From an uncultured Lachnospiraceae bacterium (lineage in GTDB: Bacteria; Bacillota; Clostridia; Lachnospirales; Lachnospiraceae), in contig CAJTVQ010000021.1 in the NCBI GenBank assembly GCA_910579935.1, forward strand, positions 1 to 64,000: a stretch of DNA of 64,000 nt, in the 5' to 3' direction. Numbering within the stretch: position 1 is the first letter of the stretch; every line of letters starts with the position of its first letter. The notes beneath the pieces are model-generated. The model was not told where the DNA came from and made no database searches. It saw only the letters and a list, made by a program, of their open reading frames with translations. A program made the translations under genes and the position numbers. This document shows, in pieces, positions 1-6,586 of the stretch.

Positions 1-166
1 GAATGAGAGGGGTGCAAGTCCCGTGGAGCTGCCAAGCCGTCCGTTTTCCCGTTTTACTCAACTTTTTTGATAAATAATAAAATTTAACGAGCATTTTTGC
101 TGAAAATCTGTTATGATCGTAGACAAGATATTGAGGTTTCATTATCTGGTCTAGGAAGGGAGGGCT

Positions 167-385
167 ATGATAACCGTAACCAAAAAAGATTTAATTGCTC
201 TGGGTTATGGTACTTCTTTTGCGGCTGACATTATTAGGGAAGCGAAGAAACTTATGATTTCCAAAGGGCATACATACTATCAGTCCCGGAAATTAGACCG
301 TGTACCGAGGGAAGCCGTGGAGGAATTGTTGGGTATCAGATTTCAAGACGGGCAGGCTGAATGTACTTCTTGCACACCAATGTAA
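167..385 (+). CDS. DUF3173 family small protein (element-associated)
   Basis: A 72-residue protein with an N-terminal helix-rich segment (MITVTKKDLIALGYG) and a C-terminal LLGIRF, typical of DUF3173 proteins. These are regularly found just upstream of integrases in Firmicutes conjugative elements. Their role is not firmly established; an excisionase or directionality-factor job is often inferred from position. A GGGAGGG ribosome binding site lies very close to the ATG. The gene ends 11 bases before the integrase start, so the two are probably co-expressed. Confidence 0.75.
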   Translation: MITVTKKDLIALGYGTSFAADIIREAKKLMISKGHTYYQSRKLDRVPREAVEELLGIRFQDGQAECTSCTPM

Positions 386-396
386 GGAGTGATATT

Positions 397-1581
397 ATGG
401 CGAAAGACCCAATCAAGAAAGCAGATAACGGAACTTATTATTTTAGAGCAAACTTAGGCTACAATCCGATAACAGGCAAACAAATCCAGAAATACCGAAG
501 CGGCTTTAAGACAAAAAAGGAAGCACGGGAAGAATATTCAAAACTTGTCCTCACTTCCACCGAAGAACTGACCGCCAAAAAGGAAACGATTTCTTTTCAG
601 ACGTTCATTGAAGAAACTTACCTGCCGTGGTACAAGACGCAGGTAAAGGAAAGCACCTACCTAAACCGCCGTTCCACCATTCAGAAGCATTTTGCATACT
701 TCTACAAAATGGCAACGGACGAGATAGAGCCTATCAACGTGCAGAACTGGCAACTGGAACTTGCAAAGGAGTTCAGCCCTAACTATATCCGTATCGTACA
801 GGGTATGCTCTCTATCGCATTTGACCGAGCTATCGTTTTAGGGATTGCAAAGAAAAACCCGTCACGCATGATAGGGAACATCAAGAGCAAAAAGACAAAG
901 GTTGACTTCTGGACGTTGGAGGAATTTCAGAAAGTGATTTCCCTGCTCTACAAGGGCGATTATTACGAACATTACCTTTTCATTTCCTTTTGGCTGCTGT
1001 TTATGACGGGCATGAGGATAGGCGAAGCCGCCGCCCTGCAATGGTCTGACATTGACTTTGAAACGGGGCTTTTAAGCATTACAAAGACCCTGTACTATAA
1101 ATCAATGGACGATTACAAGTTTGTCGAGCCAAAGACGCAGGCAAGCGTCCGCACAATCTATATCGACACGGACACCATAAAGGAGTTGCAGGCGTGGCGT
1201 GAGGTTCAGCAAAAGGTACTGAAAGGCTGCGATCTGGTGTTGAGCTACAACAGTATTCCGACCAGTAAGCACACGCTTCCAAGAGCCTTAGAGAAACTTG
1301 CCGGGCTTGCAGGCGTACACCGTATCAAAATCCATGCGTTACGACATTCCCACGCTTCCCTCTTAATCAGCATGGGAGAAAACCCGCTTTTGATAAAAGA
1401 GCGTCTAGGGCATGAGAAGATACAGACCACTTTAGGAACATACGGGCATTTGTACCCTAACAGCAATCTTGAAGTTGCCAATAAATTAACGGGCGTGCTG
1501 ACATACACACCCGCTTCACACAGCATTGCAGATTACACAAGCAATCAGCACACCGCAATCTATCACAGAGAGGTTGAATAA
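397..1581 (+). CDS. int: Tyrosine site-specific integrase
   Basis: A 394-residue tyrosine recombinase that would integrate and excise the element at guaA. The N-terminus (about residues 8-50) resembles an arm-type DNA-binding domain, residues about 65-150 a SAM-like core-binding domain, and the rest is catalytic. The catalytic set is visible: R207 (TGMRIGEA), H313-A-L-R316, H339 (LGHEK) and the nucleophile Y349 (TYGHLYP). I chose the ATG at 397 because AAGGAG lies just upstream; an ATG at 361 in the same frame lacks such a site. The protein appears intact, so the element may still be mobile. Confidence 0.93.
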   Translation: MAKDPIKKADNGTYYFRANLGYNPITGKQIQKYRSGFKTKKEAREEYSKLVLTSTEELTAKKETISFQTFIEETYLPWYKTQVKESTYLNRRSTIQKHFAYFYKMATDEIEPINVQNWQLELAKEFSPNYIRIVQGMLSIAFDRAIVLGIAKKNPSRMIGNIKSKKTKVDFWTLEEFQKVISLLYKGDYYEHYLFISFWLLFMTGMRIGEAAALQWSDIDFETGLLSITKTLYYKSMDDYKFVEPKTQASVRTIYIDTDTIKELQAWREVQQKVLKGCDLVLSYNSIPTSKHTLPRALEKLAGLAGVHRIKIHALRHSHASLLISMGENPLLIKERLGHEKIQTTLGTYGHLYPNSNLEVANKLTGVLTYTPASHSIADYTSNQHTAIYHREVE

Positions 1582-1603
1582 AAAAATGCAATCGTAATGC
1601 AAT

Positions 1604-1653
1604 GAGAAAGAGAAAAAGCCGCCAAACCCTAGTGTTTACGGGCTTTGCGGCTT
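1604..1653 (-). terminator. Terminator hairpin beyond guaA, contributed by the element
   Basis: On the minus strand AAGCCGCAAAGCCC pairs with GGGTTTGGCGGCTT (one bulge), followed by TTTTTCTCTTTC. It lies on the element side of the junction, so the inserted element seems to supply the terminator now used by guaA. It may also serve the integrase on the plus strand. Confidence 0.65.
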
Positions 1654-1690
1654 AGCTCCGACTATTCGAACTCAATCGTCCCCGGCGGCT
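1654..1690. other. Probable attachment-site junction at the guaA 3' end
   Basis: The last codons of guaA (ending I-E-F-E-stop) lie at the boundary between the element and the chromosome. The matching second copy of the core would lie beyond the left edge, so the exact core limits cannot be set here. The assignment rests on position and on the known use of guaA as an integration site. Confidence 0.45.
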
Positions 1691-3203
1691 TCCCCGTACA
1701 ATCAAACAATACCCGGTTAACCCCCTTCACCTCATTCACAATCCTGCTCGTCACCGTCCCCAACACATCCCAGGGAATCTGCGCTGCCTCAGCCGTCATA
1801 AAATCAGAAGTATTTACTGCCCGCAGCGCCACCGCATAATCATACGTCCTCTCATCGCCCATAACACCCACTGAACGCATATTCGTCAACGCCGCAAAAT
1901 ACTGTCCCAACCCTTTATCCAGCCCTGCCTTTGCAACCTCCTCCCGGTATATCGCGTCCGCATCCTGTACGATTCGTACTTTCTCCGCCGTTACTTCCCC
2001 AATGATCCGGATTCCCAGTCCTGGACCGGGGAAAGGCTGCCGGTAAACCAGTTTTTCAGGAATCTCAAGTTCCAATCCGGCTTTCCTCACCTCATCTTTA
2101 AACAACAGCCTTAAAGGCTCGATAATCTCCTTGAATTCCACGCAATCCGGCAGACCGCCCACATTGTGATGGGATTTTATCACCGCGCTCTTGCCCAAAC
2201 CGCTCTCTATTACATCCGGATAAATCGTTCCCTGCACCAGATAATCCACCGCGCCGATCTTCTTCGCTTCTTCTTCAAATACCCTGATAAATTCCTCTCC
2301 GATAATTTTCCGTTTCCGCTCCGGCTCCTCCACGCCTGCCAGTTTTTCATAAAAACGCTCCTGTGCATTGACACGGATGAAATTCAAATCATAAGGGCCA
2401 TTCGGACCGAATACTTCCTCAACCTCATCCCCTTCGTTTTTCCGCAGTAACCCATGGTCTACAAACACACAGGTCAGCTGCTTCCCGATAGCCTTTGCCA
2501 AAAGCACTGCCGCCACTGATGAATCCACGCCTCCGGAAAGCGCACACAGCACCTTACCGCTCCCGACTCTCTCCCGAATTGCCTCTATACTTGTCTCCAC
2601 AAAGGAATCCATCCGCCAGTCCCCTTTGCACCCGCAGATATTGATCACAAAATTATGGAGCATCTTCATGCCTTCCTGCGTATGCATGACTTCCGGATGG
2701 AATTGTACTGCGTACAACCCTCTTTCCGCATTTTCCATACCTGCTACCGGACAGACTGGCGTATGCGCCGTCACTTTGAAATCTTCCGGTGCCTGCTCTA
2801 TATAATCCGTATGGCTCATCCAGCAAACGGTTTTGGACGATACTCCGCTGAAAATGGCCGCTCCGTTATCCACTTCTACCTCTGTCCTTCCATACTCACT
2901 GACCGGAGCCGTCGCCACCTTTCCGCCCAGTAAATGCGCCATCAGCTGCGAACCGTAACAGATACCCAATACCGGAACTCCCAGTTCAAAAACTTCTTTC
3001 CCGCATAACGGTGAATCCTCCGCGTAGACACTGTTAGGACCTCCCGTAAAAATAATTCCTTTCGGCCGCATATCCTTCAGCCTGTCCAATGGCATATTGT
3101 AAGGATGTACCTCACAATATACATTGCATTCCCGTACCCTTCGGGCAATCAGCTGATTGTACTGTCCGCCGAAATCCAATACTACAATCATCTCTCTGTC
3201 CAT
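1662..3203 (-). CDS. guaA: GMP synthase (glutamine-hydrolysing)
   Basis: Converts XMP to GMP with ATP and glutamine, the last step of GMP synthesis. The 513-residue protein has a class I glutamine amidotransferase domain with C82 (LGICYG), H169 and E171 (FHPEV), then the ATP-pyrophosphatase P-loop SGGVDSS at 223-229 and a dimerisation domain ending in the usual GTIEFE. The frame is open for 48 more codons upstream, but the ATG at 3203 has GGAGG at the right distance and gives the family length. It has its own strong promoter at 3252-3280. The integrated element leaves the coding sequence complete. Confidence 0.98.
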   Translation of the reverse strand: MDREMIVVLDFGGQYNQLIARRVRECNVYCEVHPYNMPLDRLKDMRPKGIIFTGGPNSVYAEDSPLCGKEVFELGVPVLGICYGSQLMAHLLGGKVATAPVSEYGRTEVEVDNGAAIFSGVSSKTVCWMSHTDYIEQAPEDFKVTAHTPVCPVAGMENAERGLYAVQFHPEVMHTQEGMKMLHNFVINICGCKGDWRMDSFVETSIEAIRERVGSGKVLCALSGGVDSSVAAVLLAKAIGKQLTCVFVDHGLLRKNEGDEVEEVFGPNGPYDLNFIRVNAQERFYEKLAGVEEPERKRKIIGEEFIRVFEEEAKKIGAVDYLVQGTIYPDVIESGLGKSAVIKSHHNVGGLPDCVEFKEIIEPLRLLFKDEVRKAGLELEIPEKLVYRQPFPGPGLGIRIIGEVTAEKVRIVQDADAIYREEVAKAGLDKGLGQYFAALTNMRSVGVMGDERTYDYAVALRAVNTSDFMTAEAAQIPWDVLGTVTSRIVNEVKGVNRVLFDCTGKPPGTIEFE

Positions 3204-3251
3204 TTTATCCTCCAAGTTTTCCAATGCACAATAAAGTATCATGTACCCTAC

Positions 3252-3280
3252 ATTATATCGGCTCATGTATACCTTGTCAA
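3252..3280 (-). promoter_or_regulatory. Sigma-A promoter of guaA
   Basis: On the minus strand TTGACA and TATAAT are separated by exactly 17 bp, a perfect match to consensus. The expected transcript starts about 40 nt before the guaA start codon, too short for a purine riboswitch. Confidence 0.88.
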
Positions 3281-3417
3281 AATATTCTTTCAAAATCTGA
3301 AAAATCTGAAAATCTTCAGAATACATGTGACTGAACGGCAGCCGCAAACAACAGGGGTATCTCCGTGACGCCCCCCTACAGCAACCGCAGCCGCCGCTAT
3401 CCTGCCCGCAGTCACAA

Positions 3418-3684
3418 TCATCCTCTTCCTATTTCATGCTGATGCAGATACTTTTCCTTTGTGGCGAGTCCACCCCTGATATGCCGTTCTGACTTGTTTA
3501 CATCCAGAACTTTCCTTGCTTCTTTTGCAAGTGCAGGATTAATCTGCATCAGCCTATCCGTTACGTCCTTATGTACCGTCGATTTTGAAATCCCGAACTG
3601 CTTCGCAGTCTGCCTTACCGTAGCATTATTTTCAATGATATAATTGGCGATATCAATTGCTCTTTCCTCGATATAATCCTTCAA
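3418..3684 (-). CDS. spoIIID: Sporulation transcriptional regulator SpoIIID
   Basis: A DNA-binding regulator of mother-cell genes during sporulation. The 88-residue product starts KDYIEER, and its helix-turn-helix contains the diagnostic SKSTVHKDVTDRL; the C-terminal RHIRGGLATKEKY matches the family's basic tail. I place the start at the TTG at 3684: AGGGG lies 7 nt upstream and the resulting N-terminus agrees with known SpoIIID. An upstream in-frame TTG at 3699 would put that ribosome binding site inside the gene. A sigma-E-type promoter precedes it, as expected. Confidence 0.96.
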   Translation of the reverse strand: MKDYIEERAIDIANYIIENNATVRQTAKQFGISKSTVHKDVTDRLMQINPALAKEARKVLDVNKSERHIRGGLATKEKYLHQHEIGRG

Positions 3685-3712
3685 AAGAAAACCCCTCAAA
3701 ATACTTTTTTAC

Positions 3713-3741
3713 ATTGTATGAAGTATTCTGAAGGGTTATGA
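3713..3741 (-). promoter_or_regulatory. Candidate sigma-E promoter of spoIIID
   Basis: Minus strand TCATAAC, 14 bp, CATACAAT. The -10 matches the sigma-E consensus and the -35 has the core ATA. The same pattern precedes the sipL-like gene (35079-35107) and spoIID (51248-51277). Confidence 0.75.
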
Positions 3742-3753
3742 CTATTGGGGTAA

Positions 3754-3808
3754 GGAACTGTTAAAGATTTATCCTGCGTCATATGCAAAGTTAATTCTTA
3801 ACAGTTCC
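3754..3808. repeat. Inverted-repeat element, copy 1 (55 bp)
   Basis: Starts GGAACTGTTAA and ends TTAACAGTTCC, flanked by the direct repeat TAA (3751-3753 and 3809-3811). The inner TCCTGCGTCA and the right end match copy 2 (4367-4521), so it is a shortened member of the same family. It lies between spoIIID and a remnant of a spoIIID duplicate. Confidence 0.85.
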
Positions 3809-3813
3809 TAAGA

Positions 3814-3876
3814 TTATGTGATCTGGCGGTCATACAGGATATTATCAATTACTCCTTCTTCAAAATAACCCTTCAA
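3814..3876 (-). pseudogene. Remnant of a duplicated spoIIID 5' end
   Basis: The minus strand begins TTTTCTTTTGAAGG, identical to the start region of spoIIID, and stays similar for about 40 nt. The peptide runs KGYFEEGVIDNIL against KDYIEERAIDIAN, then diverges and stops after 20 codons, 2 bp from the target duplication of inverted-repeat copy 1. It is best read as a decayed partial duplicate. A function as a tiny peptide cannot be excluded. Confidence 0.5.
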
Positions 3877-3890
3877 AAGAAAAAGCCATC

Positions 3891-3933
3891 TACCTTACAA
3901 AACTGTAAGTTACACTGCATAAACCGTAAGTTA
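3891..3933 (+). promoter_or_regulatory. Operator-like repeats upstream of the small membrane protein
   Basis: TACCTTACA and TGTAAGTTA form an inverted repeat (3891-3912) with 8 of 9 matching positions. GTAAGTTA recurs 21 bp downstream (3926-3933), two helical turns away. Half-sites of this kind are typical of dimeric winged-helix or TetR-type repressors. No such regulator gene is adjacent. Confidence 0.4.
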
Positions 3934-4023
3934 AATCAATGGATGCAAGTCTTCATATTTGATATCCTGATTACAGAACAGAAAACACCTCTTGGTAATA
4001 AAAAGAAAAGGAGATATAAAAAT

Positions 4024-4227
4024 ATGAAAAAAACATTTATCACAACAGCTTTAATGACAGCACTTATCACAGCAGTCTTAATGGCAGCAGTCATCGCAGT
4101 ACGTATGATACTGTCAGTCACTTTCAGCGAGCAGGCCGCAGAAGTGTTCTGCAGGGTATCGATCAGCTTTGTGTTCTTTTATTTCATCTGCAGCTTATCA
4201 AAAAACAAATTGAAAGCAGCAAACTAA
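4024..4227 (+). CDS. Small two-helix membrane protein, unknown function
   Basis: A 67-residue protein with two predicted membrane segments, about residues 5-27 and 43-60, and a short basic C-terminus. The ATG at 4024 is chosen because AAAGGAGATATAAAAAT lies just before it; the frame also opens further upstream without a ribosome binding site. I do not recognise the family. It stands alone between two inverted-repeat elements, with operator-like repeats upstream, which suggests a separately regulated gene. Confidence 0.6.
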   Translation: MKKTFITTALMTALITAVLMAAVIAVRMILSVTFSEQAAEVFCRVSISFVFFYFICSLSKNKLKAAN

Positions 4228-4233
4228 CGGCAA

Positions 4234-4325
4234 CGGCGCAGGGGATAAACTTCCGCTGCGCCGCGGCGTCGTTCCTTCATAACGTCTGCCAAATTCGTGC
4301 CTGCCTATTAAACAGGCGCTTTCTG
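4234..4325 (+). terminator. Possible terminator hairpins after the small membrane protein
   Basis: An 8-bp stem CGGCGCAG/CTGCGCCG (4234-4263) is followed by only a weak T stretch. A second short stem GCCTG/CAGGC (4299-4317) is followed by GCTTTCTGTTT. Either could end transcription; neither is a strong canonical terminator. Confidence 0.35.
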
Positions 4326-4366
4326 TTTATCAGACAGCCGCATCCCCCTAAAGGATGGAGTACTAA

Positions 4367-4521
4367 GGAACTGTTAAGAAATAAATCTTTACATTTGACT
4401 TGTCTGAGTCCGCAAATGCCACGTTGTCATCAGTCGTCGATGCCCGCATCGACTCCATCTTCCGCCTTGCCTTTGTGAACTCATCCTGCGTCAAAGTGTA
4501 AAGTTATTTCTTAACAGTTCC
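4367..4521. repeat. Inverted-repeat element, copy 2 (155 bp, longest)
   Basis: Termini GGAACTGTTAAGAAATAA are inverted at both ends and flanked by TAA duplications (4364-4366 and 4522-4524). It is the longest of three copies, and the other two look like internal-deletion derivatives. Its right end supplies the stop codon of the neighbouring zinc-ribbon gene. On the minus strand an open frame of 43 codons (4494 to 4363, TTG start) spans the element and ends at the other junction. Confidence 0.88.
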
Positions 4522-5210
4522 TAACTTTCCCGTATCAGATGAATCTTCCCTACCAGCGGAAGCGGCTTTTCCTTCCCCAAAACCGCCGATATTGCCCCAA
4601 ACAGCATAAATGCCACACAAAGCAGCCGAAGCAGCGAAACCACCATCGCCAGAATCGGAATCCCGCCCACGAATCCATAAGCCACCGACAGCAAAGACTC
4701 CAAAATAAACAACACCAGACCCTGATTTACATGAAACCTTACGAATTTTACATTCATCTTAAAAATAATAGGCACTAAAACTGCAATTCCGAAATATGAC
4801 AATACTCCGTAAATGATATACGGATTCCTTCCTGCATATCCCGCATTCTCCTTTTCAAAATCCTTCTCCTTCCAATTGCCGGCACTGTCCCTGCTTCCTT
4901 CCGCAATACCGCTTCCCGTGCCTCCATCCGCGGTCAAGCTTCCGCTTCTGCCTGCAGCATCCGCTCCGTTTTCCGCTTCTGCGGCAGCCTCTTCCATAAC
5001 CGTATCCGTTTCAACAGTTCCCTTGTCCATATCCGTTCCGGCAATTCCTGCCACTGCCGCGTCCCCTCCGGCAGCTCTCTCTTCAGCCGCCTCATCTCCA
5101 TCCTGTCCCGAGTCTCCCCCGTCCGCCACCGGTGACAGACAATACTTACACAGCCTTGCCCCTTCCGAAAGAGGCGCCCCGCACTTCCGACAAAATCCAC
5201 CTGCCATCAT
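4521..5210 (-). CDS. Zinc-ribbon membrane protein (DUF4870-like C-terminus)
   Basis: A 229-residue protein. It starts with a zinc ribbon (C7-x2-C10 ... C21-x2-C24), followed by a long acidic, low-complexity linker (about residues 28-125), then three or four membrane segments with the motif RFHVNQGLVLFI seen in DUF4870-type proteins. The exact role is unknown. An ATG at 5210 follows GAAAGGA. The stop codon TAG is formed by the target duplication and the first base of inverted-repeat copy 2, so the original C-terminus may have differed. It stands alone, between that element and the DHHW gene. Confidence 0.8.
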   Translation of the reverse strand: MMAGGFCRKCGAPLSEGARLCKYCLSPVADGGDSGQDGDEAAEERAAGGDAAVAGIAGTDMDKGTVETDTVMEEAAAEAENGADAAGRSGSLTADGGTGSGIAEGSRDSAGNWKEKDFEKENAGYAGRNPYIIYGVLSYFGIAVLVPIIFKMNVKFVRFHVNQGLVLFILESLLSVAYGFVGGIPILAMVVSLLRLLCVAFMLFGAISAVLGKEKPLPLVGKIHLIRES

Positions 5211-5278
5211 TCAGTTCCTTTCATCTTCCTGATTTTATATCTAATTCTCCATCCTGTATCCATGCCATTCCGTCCTCC

Positions 5279-6424
5279 TCAATACACCCCTCTGACACCC
5301 AGATCCCCGTCCAGCGTATTCATATTATAGAGCAGCAGCACCTCCGTCACCCCTTCATGCTCCGCGATGAACGCCGAGGGCCCGTCCTTATAATATCTCG
5401 TATCAAACACATATATCTTTTTATAGTGATGCACCAAAAACGGCACCATCGAATTGGCATAACTGTCCTTGATCAGCACCAGTTCCCTCCCGGTCTGAGC
5501 CGCCTCATTCGTTATCTCTATCAGCGGATGCAGATTGTTCAGAAAAAGGGAATACTTATCCTTCTTCTCCACATATTCCAGATTATACAGACTGTCCGTC
5601 ACCTCTCCGTTATCCCTATATTCCACCTGGAGCCGGTCGTCCGGATTGGTATAAATGACAATCTCATCTCCCATGCGTCCGTAGTCCCCCGCCTTGGAAT
5701 AAAGCGTTCCACGAAAATCCTCCGTTACGGTCTGCGCTGTCATTTCTTCCAAAGGAACCGGCGTAAAACCCATTTCCCCGCAAAAGGCCCGATAGCCTTC
5801 ATAAGCTCCCAACGTCGTCCAGTGGTGGTCCGTTCTATAATACAGATTCCCGTCTTCCCTGCTTTCCATCAGCAAACCGCTGCAATCCACCGGCCTGATT
5901 CCTGTCTCCGCATAAAGATACTCCGCCGTTTCCATCTGATCATTCAGCGGCGCATGAGCCGGCAGTTTTTCTTCATATACCGTAACGGCCGTCGGCACCA
6001 GCATCAGGCGCATCTCTATCCCGTTTTCCCGTTCCATGCCATTGACCGTTTCGGCAAAATTCTTCCAAATGCCCGCAATCCTGTCTGTATTCTCCGGTTT
6101 TTCATACGCCTCTATCAGATATCCGTCTTCGGCGATGAAAATACCGTTAATCTCCTTCTTTCCGGAAATCAGTTCCGCCTTTGTTTTCATTCCTATCCAA
6201 AAATCCCGGAAAGGAAAGTGATCCGAAACATAATCGGTCAGCCCGTCCATATACGTTCCTTCCCGCACCTGCCTCCAGCCAAACTCGGGGAATTCTGCCA
6301 GATACCGGTTTTCATTCTCCGAAAAATCCTGTTTGTCTCTTATCAGAAAAAGTACAGACAACGCCAGCACCATTCCGGCCGGTAAACACGCCGTCAGCAT
6401 TCTTATCCTTCCCTCTGTCTTCAT
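5279..6424 (-). CDS. DHHW family protein, partner of the MBOAT acyltransferase
   Basis: A 381-residue protein with one N-terminal membrane segment (about 9-28), the conserved FSENENRYLAEFP, a DHHW motif at 199-202 and KDSYANS at about 319. DHHW proteins resemble the AlgX/AlgJ SGNH-like proteins that act with MBOAT acyltransferases in adding O-acetyl groups to surface polysaccharides. Here the MBOAT gene lies 162 bp upstream on the same strand. I chose the ATG at 6424 because GGAGAGG precedes it and it begins the membrane anchor; the frame opens 27 codons earlier without support. The polymer that is modified is not known. Confidence 0.88.
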   Translation of the reverse strand: MKTEGRIRMLTACLPAGMVLALSVLFLIRDKQDFSENENRYLAEFPEFGWRQVREGTYMDGLTDYVSDHFPFRDFWIGMKTKAELISGKKEINGIFIAEDGYLIEAYEKPENTDRIAGIWKNFAETVNGMERENGIEMRLMLVPTAVTVYEEKLPAHAPLNDQMETAEYLYAETGIRPVDCSGLLMESREDGNLYYRTDHHWTTLGAYEGYRAFCGEMGFTPVPLEEMTAQTVTEDFRGTLYSKAGDYGRMGDEIVIYTNPDDRLQVEYRDNGEVTDSLYNLEYVEKKDKYSLFLNNLHPLIEITNEAAQTGRELVLIKDSYANSMVPFLVHHYKKIYVFDTRYYKDGPSAFIAEHEGVTEVLLLYNMNTLDGDLGVRGVY

Positions 6425-6586
6425 TCCATCCTCTCCATCCCTGCCGCATACCCATGCATTCACAATCCGTTCCGCATTCCGGCAAATTCCTCTGCATCTT
6501 CCCAAAGCGCGTTTAAAAATTCATTCCCCCATCTGCATTCCGGCTTTGCGCGATCATTATGACATATATCTATTTTCAAATACGCC

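Larger units (their letters stand above)
1..1661. mobile_element. End of an integrative element inserted at the 3' end of guaA (partial)
   Basis: A tyrosine integrase preceded by a small DUF3173 protein lies directly against the 3' end of guaA and points toward it. This is the usual arrangement for an integrative or conjugative element whose integrase gene sits next to the attachment site, and the 3' end of guaA is a known integration target. The element continues beyond the left edge, so its cargo, class and other attachment site cannot be seen. Bases 1-166 hold no gene that I can support. Confidence 0.8.

Noticed and set aside
1..45. GGGGTGCAAGTCCC followed by GAGCTGCCAAGCC at the left edge, reminiscent of a cobalamin riboswitch or a group II intron end
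   Set aside because: Too little sequence is visible; the conserved B12 box is not complete and no intron domain V can be recognised.
3204..3417. Guanine riboswitch before guaA
   Set aside because: The perfect sigma-A promoter places the transcript start about 40 nt from the start codon, leaving no room for an aptamer.
5132..6385. Long plus-strand frame opposite the DHHW gene
   Set aside because: Antisense of a well-supported gene; its composition matches no known family and no start signal is present.
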